A stretch of DNA of 64,000 bases from Thermoanaerobaculia bacterium (lineage in GTDB: Bacteria > Acidobacteriota > Thermoanaerobaculia > Multivoradales > Multivoraceae). Shown one piece after another: positions 57,201-64,000 of the stretch (positions are counted from its first letter, which is position 1; each line of letters begins with the position of its first letter). The position numbers and the translations under genes were made by a program. Under the pieces are notes generated by a model. The model was given only the letters and a program-made list of their open reading frames with translations, did no database searches and was not told where the DNA came from. The stretch covers positions 62,001 through 126,000 of the forward strand of contig JAJEHN010000009.1 of NCBI GenBank assembly GCA_022823665.1. The letters are read 5' to 3'.

Positions 57201-57914
57201 GCCGGCGCGTGGTGGAACAACACGAACAGCACGTACCTCGAAGCGGCTCACGTCGTTCTGAACCAGCAGAACATCGACAGTTGCCAGGCCAGTCAGACCA
57301 GACCCGATCGTCGTACGGGCCGGACGCGTCTCTATCCCGAAGACTGCGTCGAGCGTCTCACCGACTGGCTGGGCTACCCGGCGAGCATGATCAACCGTCG
57401 CGGCGCCAACGGCACCTACGACCGCGAGTGGATCTTCAACTCGTTCGGCTTCAAGACCTGGCGGCTGGGCAACCAGGATCTGACGCTGGGCGGCCACCTG
57501 ACCTTCCAGACCGGCACCCCCTGGACCACCTCGGCGGGCGCCGGTTACGAAAGGCCCTGCGGTCCCAGACCGCCAGGGATCCCGTCGGGCATCCCGATCT
57601 GCCTGCCGGTCGACGTGACCGACGCGAACGCGAATCAGCGCCCGGGAACCTCGAACACGGGCGTCGGCTTCCCCCTCCACCCCTCGGGCACGGAGGGCCG
57701 CCGGACCGCGGACGAGTACACGGTCAACCTGAGCGGCGCCTGGGGCTTCCCCCTGGGCATCGCCGACACACGCGGCGAACTCCGCGTGGAGGTGCTGAAC
57801 GTGACGAACCAGCAGAGGCGCCGTTCCTGGAACAGCGCCGGCGAGGTTCTGCCCGTGCGACGGTTCTTCCAGCGTCCGCGGACGGTCCGCGCCAACTTCA
57901 AGATCCGGTTCTAG
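54234..57914 (+). CDS. TonB-dependent receptor with carboxypeptidase-regulatory domain (receptor 4)
   Basis: 1226 residues. Signal peptide LAVILVLLVPVGAFADA; regulatory domain VSGTIVDPGGSALPGVSVTL with a small insertion in the following strand (EGGVVDVTAETPMVD, one residue longer than in receptors 1-3); plug TYYGVINALPGVTADAEN and NVIVKSGTNRWHADVL; barrel ending RANFKIRF. It is clearly of the receptor 2/3 group but more divergent, especially around TIADDTCATPFTRTETS and near ADIATFDFLQFLGL, which are probably exposed loops. Own promoter and terminator. No SusD-like partner gene is present beside any of the four receptors. Confidence 0.93.
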   Translation: MKRLAVILVLLVPVGAFADAPETATVSGTIVDPGGSALPGVSVTLSSGRGDKFAITDENGQYRFVGVVPDTYELKAELEGLGGAQATFHAAAGDRKAVDLTLQAAVEGGVVDVTAETPMVDKFNVTAGSTVTSEIGEQTAGTTRTYYGVINALPGVTADAENDDIQQTRPSVNGTHFADQGVYVDGVDTTFAKFGGSRVFLPTTALTEVSMEAGGSSAEYGRYIGSSTNVIVKSGTNRWHADVLWNHQRVDWSADYKDQPSLAERRNRPYPVDWFKRCHGDERDRGRGQIPPSIIEEVSTINREACLPGTNEWAGSSDGYEFSTGGPLRRDRFWFFVGASEFDDAYSERLIGGDPYDVSLFADARILKLNMQPSANHSFAASAIDTPAFRNYFNWQSYDYWTPTPHENDSVLSTVSWNWALSSNWFLEAKIADQETQENKFLACHGRLEQENPAAQAVDGIPILEWLSQDNYPETPARMVETCLQAKSLDRGSLAGHTATNTSGGDTSYPLRFPFNPSLGIFYPGNNYNVYRDAENLSSWHNGWILSDGFGFNAFPREQANAGLTQFVGANHELKYGMDYQDTKWEGENARVPLLQGWGFDPTNPFGFLGAGTIADDTCATPFTRTETSPIRGRTCYFADHNSTFLTCEGNAPDGSPHRPTTVERINGEVVRTPGTCVGRGTGDSEVRNVGFYVRDRFTIGDHWTVNMGLRAETQEAWNDVRRQVIDDSYVDPRLNITYDIKGDGAFLLNASWGQYHAMLNQAWISGGDSNVPSLHDLWNGYEGHEVFLFCDPADIATFDFLQFLGLTNYGCRVPQRRDSLHAGTVGAPLPGYNLSWELTTPGLMWDAVQAGVLDYDVQTYYKQEAILGLEWQFRPNWALDLKYIDWQLQDMMFSNNQLDHKGRNIGVTENYHDLYDILVAFDDARAATWAAQGYDPAERPAQLNREALERADPAKNSFKGVQLQLNRRFADGWALYNNLAWASTDTTGAGAWWNNTNSTYLEAAHVVLNQQNIDSCQASQTRPDRRTGRTRLYPEDCVERLTDWLGYPASMINRRGANGTYDREWIFNSFGFKTWRLGNQDLTLGGHLTFQTGTPWTTSAGAGYERPCGPRPPGIPSGIPICLPVDVTDANANQRPGTSNTGVGFPLHPSGTEGRRTADEYTVNLSGAWGFPLGIADTRGELRVEVLNVTNQQRRRSWNSAGEVLPVRRFFQRPRTVRANFKIRF

Positions 57915-57929
57915 ACCGGGTCACGGCCC

Positions 57930-57995
57930 GGGGCTTCGGCCCCTGGCCAGGGCAATCAAAGGGGAGAGGGCTCCGGCTCTCTCCCCTTCTCTTTG
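57930..57995 (+). terminator. Tandem hairpin terminator after receptor 4
   Basis: Hairpin 1: GGGGC-TTCG-GCCCC (57930-57943). Hairpin 2: AAGGGGAGAGGGC-TCCG-GCTCTCTCCCCTT (57959-57988), followed by CTCTTTG. The T-tract is weak. Confidence 0.75.
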
Positions 57996-58057
57996 CGCGC
58001 TTCGACATCCCCTCACGGCTGTCGATATGGTTCCCCCATGCTTCTCGCGGAGTCGAC

Positions 58058-59854
58058 CTGACGAACGTTTCCGAGGGCCGCTCCGCGGCGCTGCCGCCGG
58101 CACTCGTCGTGCTGGCGATCGCCGCTGCTGGGGCCATCGCCTGCTCCGGCGACCCCCGAACGGCGGGCGGCCGCGAACCGATGGCTTCGGACCCACCCGC
58201 GCCGCCCTCCCAGCCGGCAGTGTTCGAAGACCGAGCCGCCGAGGCCCGACTCGCCTTCCGCCACCGGAACGGCGCCCGCGGCCGCTACCTGCTGCCCGAG
58301 ATCATGGGTTCGGGCGCGGCGCTCTTCGATGCCGACGGCGACGGCGACCTCGACGCCTACCTGGTGCAGGGGGCCGAGCTGGAACCAGGAGCCGCCGACG
58401 GCGGCTCTCCCGCCCGGGACCGCCTGTTTCGCAACGAGCTGGCAGAGACCGGTGAGCTTCGTTTCGTCGACGCGACGGACGACTCCGGCATCGAGTCCAC
58501 CGGCTACGGCATGGGCGTCGCCGCCGGGGACTTCGACGGGGACGGCCGGGTCGACCTCTACGTGACGAACCTGGGGCCCAACCGCCTCTGGCGGAACGTC
58601 GGCGGCGGCCGCTTCGAAGACGCGACGGAGGCCGCCGGCGCCGACGATCCCAGGTGGAGCGTTCCGGCCGCCTTCTTCGACTATGACGTCGACGGCAAGC
58701 TCGACCTCTTCGTCGCCAACTACGTCGACTTCAACCTCGGCAACCACACGCTCTGCACCTTCGGCAGCGGCGAGCCGGACTATTGCAGCCCCAAGACCTA
58801 CCGCGCCGAGCCGGACCGTCTGTTCCGCAACCTCGGCGACGGCCGGTTCGAACAGACGACGGACCGCGCGGGCCTCGCCTCGGAGTTCGGCAACGGCCTC
58901 GGCGCCGTGCCGGCCGACCTCGATCTCGACGGCCGGCTCGACCTCTACGTCGCCAACGACGGCACGCCGAACCAGATGTGGATGAACCGCGGCGGCGGCC
59001 GCTTCGAGAACCGGGCCCTGTTCGGCGGTTCGGCCGTCAATCGCCGCGGCGAGCCAGAGGCGGGCATGGGCATCGGCGTGGGCGACATGGACGGAGACGG
59101 CGACGAGGATCTCTACGTGACCCACATCACGGGCGAGACGAGCACGCTCTACCTGAACGATGGCGAGGGCCACTTCATCGATGCCGGCATGCTCGCCGGC
59201 CTGGACCCTCCCAGCCTGCCGATGACCGGTTTCGGCACCGGCTGGTTCGACTTCGACAACGACGGCGACCTCGACCTCCTGGCCGTGAACGGCGCCGTGC
59301 GGCGCCTGGACCGCACGCGGTCAGGCGACGCGGCGGCCGCTCGCGCGGCCGCCGGCACCGACCACGAGCGTCGCTTCGGTCAGCCCAACCAGCTCTTCCG
59401 CAACCTGGGCAACGGCCGTTTCGAGGACGCCTCCCCGCTGGGAGGACCGGCCTTCGCGGCCTATGAGGTCTCGCGTGGAGCGGCCTTCGGCGACGTGGAC
59501 AACGACGGCGACACGGACGTGCTGATCACGAACAACGGCGGACCGGCGCGGCTGCTGATGAACCTGGTCGGTCAGGACGGCGGCTGGATCGGTCTCCGCC
59601 TCGCGACCTCGGACGGCAACCGGGACGCCCTCGGCAGCGTGGTCCACGTCGCGCTGGACGACGGCCGCCTCCTCATGCGCCGGGTGCACGCCGCCATGAG
59701 CTACGCCTCGTCGAGTGACCCGAGAGTCCTGGTCGGCCTCGGCGATGCCGGCGTCGAGGACGTCCGTGTCCACTGGCTGGGAGCCGGCGAAGAGTCCTTC
59801 GGGCCGCTTGCACCGCGTACGTACCACGAGCTACGGCAAGGCAGGGGCCGGTGA
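58058..59854 (+). CDS. CRTAC1-type FG-GAP/ASPIC-UnbV lipoprotein 4
   Basis: About 598 residues. The start is uncertain: no in-frame ATG precedes the signal sequence. The CTG at 58058, five bases after GGAG, is the best guess; it overlaps the stop of an eight-codon ATG frame at 58038 (CTGA). The signal ends ALVVLAIAAAGAIACSGD, a lipobox. The mature part closely follows CRTAC1 protein 2: HRNGARGRYLLPEIMGSG, DADGDGDLDAYLVQG, DFDGDGRVDLYVTN, DYDVDGKLDLFVANY with the later DYC, DMDGDGDEDLYVTH, DVDNDGDTDVLITN, NNGGPARLLMN and WIGLRLATSDGN. With TPR3 it forms a duplicate of the CRTAC1-TPR2 pair on the far side of the receptor array. Confidence 0.85.
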   Translation: MTNVSEGRSAALPPALVVLAIAAAGAIACSGDPRTAGGREPMASDPPAPPSQPAVFEDRAAEARLAFRHRNGARGRYLLPEIMGSGAALFDADGDGDLDAYLVQGAELEPGAADGGSPARDRLFRNELAETGELRFVDATDDSGIESTGYGMGVAAGDFDGDGRVDLYVTNLGPNRLWRNVGGGRFEDATEAAGADDPRWSVPAAFFDYDVDGKLDLFVANYVDFNLGNHTLCTFGSGEPDYCSPKTYRAEPDRLFRNLGDGRFEQTTDRAGLASEFGNGLGAVPADLDLDGRLDLYVANDGTPNQMWMNRGGGRFENRALFGGSAVNRRGEPEAGMGIGVGDMDGDGDEDLYVTHITGETSTLYLNDGEGHFIDAGMLAGLDPPSLPMTGFGTGWFDFDNDGDLDLLAVNGAVRRLDRTRSGDAAAARAAAGTDHERRFGQPNQLFRNLGNGRFEDASPLGGPAFAAYEVSRGAAFGDVDNDGDTDVLITNNGGPARLLMNLVGQDGGWIGLRLATSDGNRDALGSVVHVALDDGRLLMRRVHAAMSYASSSDPRVLVGLGDAGVEDVRVHWLGAGEESFGPLAPRTYHELRQGRGR

Positions 59855-61590
59855 TGAAACGGCACTGTCTCGCGTTCGGCCTGGTGGCTCTCCTCGGCTG
59901 CGGGAGCCCCGAGCGAGTAACGCTCCCCGCGGTCCACCAGGCCCACGACCCCGCGGTACGCGCCCAGGTCAACGGCCTTGAACGGCAGATCCGCACACTC
60001 GAAGGCGGCGACGCGGGCGACGCGGAGCTTGGCGCGGCGGTCGGCGATCTGGGCAGGCTCTACCACGGCGTCCAACTGCTGGACAGCCACGCCTTCACCG
60101 CGCTCGAGGCCGCCGAAGCCTGCTACCGGGAAGCGCGGCGGCTCGATCCAACCGATCACCGCTGGCCCTACCTCCTGGGATTCGCGGCGGAAACCCGCGG
60201 CGATCACGAAGCAGCGGCCGCCTCCTACCGGGCCGCACTGGCGATCAAGCCCGACCTGGTACCGGCGATCCAGCGTCTCGCCCGATCGGAGGTCGAAGGC
60301 GGCCGGCCCGACGAAGCCGCCGCGCTGTGGAACCGCGCGCTGGAACTGCGGGCCGATTTCCCGCCCGCGCTCTATGGACTGGGAAGTCTCGCGCTCGAAC
60401 GCGACGACGCCGAGACCGCCGCCGACTACCTCGAACGCGCCGTCGCCGCCGAACCCGGAGCCGGCCGCGGTCACTACTCGCTCGCCATGGCCTGGCGCCG
60501 CCTCGGCGATGAAGACCGGGCGGCCGAGCACTTCGCGCAGGCCAGTCACACCGACTTCCCGTTCGAGGACCCCCTGATCGGGGAACTCGCCTACCTGCCG
60601 GCCGGCAGCGCCGCACTGGTCCAGCAGGGCCTGATCGCGGTACAGGCCGGCGAGTTCCGCGCCGCGGCGACCGTCTTCGCCCGTGCCATCGAAGCGGATC
60701 CGACGAACCTGGAGGCGCACAGGCACCTGGCGCTGGCCCACGTCGACGCCGGTCAGTTCGAGCAGGCCGAAGCCGCCTACAAAGAACTCCTGGCGCTCGA
60801 CCCCGACCAGGCCTCGGCCCACTTCGAACTCGCCCAGCTCCTGTCCAACCGCGGCCAGCAGGCCGAGGCGATCAGGCACCTGACCCGGGCGACCGCGCTG
60901 GCCCCCGACTACAAGCAGGCGCACTACCAGCTCGCCCTGCTCCTCGACCGGACGGGCCGTCCCGCGGAAGCGCTGGAACGCTACGACCGCGTACTGGCGC
61001 TCGACCCCGACTACGCCGAGGCAGGGACACGGCGCGCCGCCGCCATCGCCGCGGTCGGCCGGCCGACCGAAGCGCTGGAGCTCCTTGGTGCGCGAGTCGA
61101 CGACTCCCCCTCGGACGCCGCCGCCGTACAGGCGTTGAGCGTCGTGCTGCGACAGCAGAACCGCCTGCAAGAGGCCCGGACCGCCCTGGAACGAAGCCTC
61201 CGCTCGGCGGAGTTCGCCGCCGACGACGAGGCCCGGCTGCGCACCGAACTCGGCGGCATCCTGGCCATCGAGGGCCGCCTGCGGGACGCCGCGCGCGAAC
61301 TCCGAACGGCGCAGCAACTCGACCCGACGGAACCCCAGACCAGCTTCGTCCTCGGCATGGTCCTCCTCGACCTCCGCCGTCCCGAAGAAGCCGCCCGCGC
61401 CTTCGCCGCCACCCTCGCGCTTCGCCCCGACTTCACCATGGCACGCCTCCGTCTCGCCGCCATCCTGGCCCAAACGGCTCGCTGCGACGAAGCCCTGGCA
61501 CTCCTCGACGATGGCCGCCGCTTCGCCATAACCGACCCCATGTTCGCTCAGGCCTCGCAACAGTTGCGGTCCGCCTGCGCGGAGCAATGA
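59854..61590 (+). CDS. TPR lipoprotein (TPR3)
   Basis: 578 residues from the ATG at 59854; a GTG directly before it (59851) overlaps the CRTAC1 stop and is also possible. Lipobox in FGLVALLGCGS. The N-terminal helical part (GRLYHGVQLLDSHAFTALEA) and the middle DPLIGELAYLPAGSAALVQ segment match TPR2. Around it lie about a dozen TPR units, such as RHLALAHVDAGQFEQAEAAY and HYQLALLLDRTGRPAEALER. The C-terminal unit ends with the Cys-containing ILAQTARCDEALALLDDGRR and SACAEQ, as TPR2 has ECGEAIETIEAGRR and SCVEGG. Presumed periplasmic partner of CRTAC1 protein 4. Confidence 0.87.
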   Translation: MKRHCLAFGLVALLGCGSPERVTLPAVHQAHDPAVRAQVNGLERQIRTLEGGDAGDAELGAAVGDLGRLYHGVQLLDSHAFTALEAAEACYREARRLDPTDHRWPYLLGFAAETRGDHEAAAASYRAALAIKPDLVPAIQRLARSEVEGGRPDEAAALWNRALELRADFPPALYGLGSLALERDDAETAADYLERAVAAEPGAGRGHYSLAMAWRRLGDEDRAAEHFAQASHTDFPFEDPLIGELAYLPAGSAALVQQGLIAVQAGEFRAAATVFARAIEADPTNLEAHRHLALAHVDAGQFEQAEAAYKELLALDPDQASAHFELAQLLSNRGQQAEAIRHLTRATALAPDYKQAHYQLALLLDRTGRPAEALERYDRVLALDPDYAEAGTRRAAAIAAVGRPTEALELLGARVDDSPSDAAAVQALSVVLRQQNRLQEARTALERSLRSAEFAADDEARLRTELGGILAIEGRLRDAARELRTAQQLDPTEPQTSFVLGMVLLDLRRPEEAARAFAATLALRPDFTMARLRLAAILAQTARCDEALALLDDGRRFAITDPMFAQASQQLRSACAEQ

Positions 61591-61603
61591 GCTGAAGCCT
61601 CCA

Positions 61604-61779
61604 GCCAGCGCCGGGTCCGAGGGGAGGGTCGCAGGGGGCTAAAGGCGAGCGACTGTCGAGAACCGCCCAGCGACCGAGGACCTCCCGGAGCGAAGCCGAC
61701 CGCAGCGAACCCCCAACCTCCCATCCACCAGGAGGGGGTGAGCGTCCCCTGCGACCCTCCCCTCGGGCCCGGCGCTGGC
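61604..61779. repeat. 176-bp element with 34-bp inverted terminal repeats
   Basis: Arms 61604-61637 and 61746-61779 are reverse complements at 33 of 34 positions (the one mismatch would be G-U in RNA); core GAGGGGAGGGTCGCAGGGG. The 108-bp interior has no reading frame of note. The element fills most of the 238-bp gap between the convergent TPR3 and purU genes. It may be a MITE-like mobile element, a bidirectional terminator or a structured RNA; no target-site duplication is visible. Confidence 0.8.
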
Positions 61780-61828
61780 GGGTGCACGCAACGGACGCTG
61801 CCGCCCTACGGCACCGCCGCGTCGCCGT

Positions 61829-62746
61829 CTAGCCGAAGACGATCGCTCGGTTGTCGACGACGAGAACGCGGTGTTCGAGGTGCGCCTGGACGGCGCGGGC
61901 GAGGACGACGCGTTCGAGGTCCCTGCCGCGGCGCACCAGGGTAGTCACCGAGTCGCGGTGGCTGACCCGCGTCACGTCCTGCTCGATGATCGGGCCCTGG
62001 TCGAGTTCCGCCGTCGCGTAGTGGGCCGTGGCCCCGACCACCTTGACGCCGCGCAGGTAGGCCTGGCGGTACGGACTGCCGCCGGGAAACGCCGGCAGGA
62101 ACGAGTGGTGAATGTTGATCACCCGGTTCGGGAAGCACTCGAGGAAGCGGGGAGTGAGGATCTGCATGTAGCGGGCAAGCACCACGAGGTCGACCCGAGC
62201 CTCCTCGAGGATCCCGATCATCCGTTCTTCCTGCTCGCTGCGCGTCTCTCGCGTGACCGGCAGGTGGTGGTACGGCAAGCCGTTGTACTCCGCCTCCGCC
62301 GTGTGATCGGGATGGTTGCTGATGATGCAGACGGGGCGCCCGGGCAGTTCACCCAGCCGCCAGCGGGACAGCAGGTCGTGCAGGCAGTGCGCCGGCTTCG
62401 AGGCGAGTACGCCCACCCGCTGCTCCTGGTCCGAGAAGGCGATACTGCTCCTGACCGAGAAGTGATCGCCGATCTCCCACTCGAGCAGCGGCTGGATCAT
62501 CTCGCGATCCAGGTCGAAGCGGTCGAGGCCGAACTCGATACGCTGAAAGAACTTGCCCTGCTCCTGATCCTGGTGCGTCTCGGACGAACTGACGTTCGCT
62601 CCGTGAGCGTTCACGAATCCGGTGACGGTCGCGATGATGCCGATCGCGTCGTCGCAAGAGAGCAGCACGGTCGCGGTCACGTCGTCCGGCTTCGGCAAGT
62701 CGCCGTGTTTGTGTTCGGCCACTGGCGATATGATCGCATACACCAT
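61829..62746 (-). CDS. purU: Formyltetrahydrofolate deformylase
   Basis: Up to 305 residues. The N-terminal ACT domain (ATVLLSCDDAIGIIATVTGF) is followed by the formyltransferase-like domain with RYMQILTPRFLECFPNRVIN, IHHSFLPAFPGGSPYRQA, the His in VGATAHYATAELDQGPII and the Asp in IEQDVTRVSH. It hydrolyses 10-formyl-THF to formate and THF, balancing one-carbon pools. The ATG at 62744-62746 overlaps the divergent gene's ATG; the conserved region starts about 20 residues later, so an internal GTG at 62722 may be the true start. Confidence 0.93.
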   Translation of the reverse strand: MVYAIISPVAEHKHGDLPKPDDVTATVLLSCDDAIGIIATVTGFVNAHGANVSSSETHQDQEQGKFFQRIEFGLDRFDLDREMIQPLLEWEIGDHFSVRSSIAFSDQEQRVGVLASKPAHCLHDLLSRWRLGELPGRPVCIISNHPDHTAEAEYNGLPYHHLPVTRETRSEQEERMIGILEEARVDLVVLARYMQILTPRFLECFPNRVINIHHSFLPAFPGGSPYRQAYLRGVKVVGATAHYATAELDQGPIIEQDVTRVSHRDSVTTLVRRGRDLERVVLARAVQAHLEHRVLVVDNRAIVFG

Positions 62747-64000
62747 GCCAGCAACGGCTCAGTCCAGGCGGGGCGCCGTGGGCGCGGGCCTCGCTCTGCT
62801 GACCTTCGCCACAGCCACCGCCGCCGCCCAGACCGCGCAAACGCCGGCCGACGGCATCAAGCTGTTCGAAGAGAACGTCCGGCCCGTTCTGGAGCGAAAC
62901 TGCTACATGTGCCACTCGGACCCGGAACGGGCCGAGAACGGCCTCCTGCTGACCACTAGGGCCGGACTGCTGCGCGGGGGTGAACGAGGACCGGCGATCT
63001 CGACCTCCGAGCCCGCGCTCAGCCTGATCCTCCACGCGGTCGGCTATGAGGACGAACAGTTGCAGATGCCGCCTTCGGGCCGGCTGGCCGACGCGGAACT
63101 CGACGCGATCCGCCAGTGGGTGCAACTCGGCGCCCCGTTCGGCGGCGACGAGGACCAGCTCACGGAGGTCGCACCGGCCGAAGACGCCTTCGAGATCACG
63201 GACGCCGACCGGGAATGGTGGTCCGTGCGGCCGCTCGAACGGCCGGACGTCCCGGCCGTCGCCGACACGGACTGGCCGCTCAACCCGATCGACAACTTCC
63301 TGCTCGCGAAGATCGAGGCGGCCGGCCTCGAGCCGCCGCCCGCCACCGACCGCCGGGCACTGATCCGGCGGGCGAGTTACGACCTGACCGGGCTGCCGCC
63401 GACGCTCGAGGAGGTCGAGGCCTTCGAGCAGGACCAGCGTCCCGACGCCTGGGAACGCCTGATCGACCGCATGCTGGCATCGCCCCACTACGGCGAGCGC
63501 TGGGGCCGGCACTGGCTCGATCTCGTCCGCTTCGCGGAGACGGACGGCTACGAGCGGGACCGCAAGAAGCCCTCCGCCTGGCGCTACCGCGACTGGGTGA
63601 TCGACGCGCTGAACGCGGACATGCCCTATGACGAGTTCCTGACCCATCAGCTCGCCGGCGACGAGCTCGACAACCCGACCGCGGCGTCGGTCATCGCCAC
63701 CGGATACCTGCGGCTCGGGATCTGGGACGACGAGCCGACGGACACGGCACTCGCCCAGTACGACGACCTCGACTCGGTCCTCGACACGACCTCCCGGGTG
63801 ATGCTCGGCATGTCGATCGGCTGCGCCCGCTGCCACAACCACCGCGGCGACCCGATCCCGCAGACCGACTACTACCGCATGCTGTCGTTCTTCCGCGGCA
63901 TCGCGCCCTACAAGGTCGGCGGCGGCAACCAGCCCACGCCCGAGAACTACACGGACTGGATCCCGCCGGACCTGGGGACGGCGGAAGGCGAGCGTCCCGT
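62745..64000 (+). CDS. Planctomycete-type cytochrome c / DUF1549 protein (C-terminus beyond window)
   Basis: About 418 residues are visible; the gene runs off the right edge. A signal peptide (GLALLTFATATAAAQ) is followed by the PSCyt1 domain with one c-type haem site in LERNCYMCHSDPE (CxxCH) and EDEQLQMPPSGRLAD, whose Met may be the second ligand. Then comes the PSCyt2/DUF1549 domain: NPIDNFLLAKIEAAGLEPPP, RASYDLTGLPPT, SPHYGERWGRHWLDLVRFAE and a further IGCARCHNHRGDPI site. A DUF1553 domain should follow outside the window. Such proteins are periplasmic, usually paired with a DUF1501 gene, and thought to act in electron transfer linked to polymer or sugar oxidation. Confidence 0.9.
   Translation, partial: MPATAQSRRGAVGAGLALLTFATATAAAQTAQTPADGIKLFEENVRPVLERNCYMCHSDPERAENGLLLTTRAGLLRGGERGPAISTSEPALSLILHAVGYEDEQLQMPPSGRLADAELDAIRQWVQLGAPFGGDEDQLTEVAPAEDAFEITDADREWWSVRPLERPDVPAVADTDWPLNPIDNFLLAKIEAAGLEPPPATDRRALIRRASYDLTGLPPTLEEVEAFEQDQRPDAWERLIDRMLASPHYGERWGRHWLDLVRFAETDGYERDRKKPSAWRYRDWVIDALNADMPYDEFLTHQLAGDELDNPTAASVIATGYLRLGIWDDEPTDTALAQYDDLDSVLDTTSRVMLGMSIGCARCHNHRGDPIPQTDYYRMLSFFRGIAPYKVGGGNQPTPENYTDWIPPDLGTAEGERP

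Noticed and set aside
58038..58061. Eight-codon ATG frame as a real leader peptide
   Set aside because: It has no supporting feature beyond its overlap with the possible CTG start; kept only as a note on start uncertainty.

Overview
This is high-GC (roughly two-thirds or more G+C by eye), densely coding bacterial DNA, best explained as a chromosomal segment of an Acidobacteriota member. Three adjacent genes carry the von Willebrand-related domain typical of that phylum. They sit with carboxypeptidase-regulatory TonB-dependent receptors, CRTAC1 (FG-GAP plus ASPIC/UnbV) lipoproteins, and PVC-type dehydrogenase and planctomycete-cytochrome proteins that are common in Acidobacteriota and Planctomycetota. 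I see no tRNA, rRNA, CRISPR array, prophage or intact insertion sequence. The class cannot be fixed from sequence alone.

Layout. 1-8.8 kb: a truncated PVC-type dehydrogenase lipoprotein, a secreted protein of unknown function, a secreted peroxiredoxin whose catalytic residue is encoded by an in-frame TGA (a probable selenoprotein with its own hairpin), a VOC protein and three tandem VWFA-related genes. 8.9-18.1 kb: an amidase; an aromatic amino acid operon (aminotransferase, HPPD, phenylalanine hydroxylase) divergent from an Lrp regulator; and, behind Lrp, a ThDP enzyme with two overlapping isocitrate/isopropylmalate dehydrogenase-like genes. 18.1-31.8 kb: a three-part secreted protein (sialidase-like, cyclohexadienyl dehydratase-like, chorismate mutase-like), an AlkD-like DNA glycosylase, a DUF255 protein with a DsbD-like tail, PQQ-propeller and MBL proteins, DUF4159, a Tat-exported hydroxypyruvate isomerase-like protein, an MFS transporter and a double CoA-transferase.

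31.8-61.6 kb is the most distinctive part. It is a same-strand run of CRTAC1 and TPR genes (three CRTAC1, two TPR) leading into four tandem paralogous TonB-dependent receptors, followed by another CRTAC1-TPR pair. The receptors have near-consensus promoters (the first weaker), the last three share leader sequences, and all end in UUCG/UCCG-loop terminators. A small reverse-strand antitoxin/nuclease-like pair interrupts the array between receptors 1 and 2. The array looks like an expanded cell-surface binding and uptake system of unknown substrate. 61.6-64 kb: a 176-bp inverted-repeat element, purU, and a partial planctomycete-type cytochrome c/DUF1549 gene.

Two families of GC-rich palindromic repeats occur between 20 and 34 kb. 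Several copies lie in frame inside genes (the AlkD tail, the middle and end of the DUF255 protein, the CoA-transferase linker, the TPR1 signal-peptide region), so they appear to be mobile or spreading sequences tolerated as peptide.
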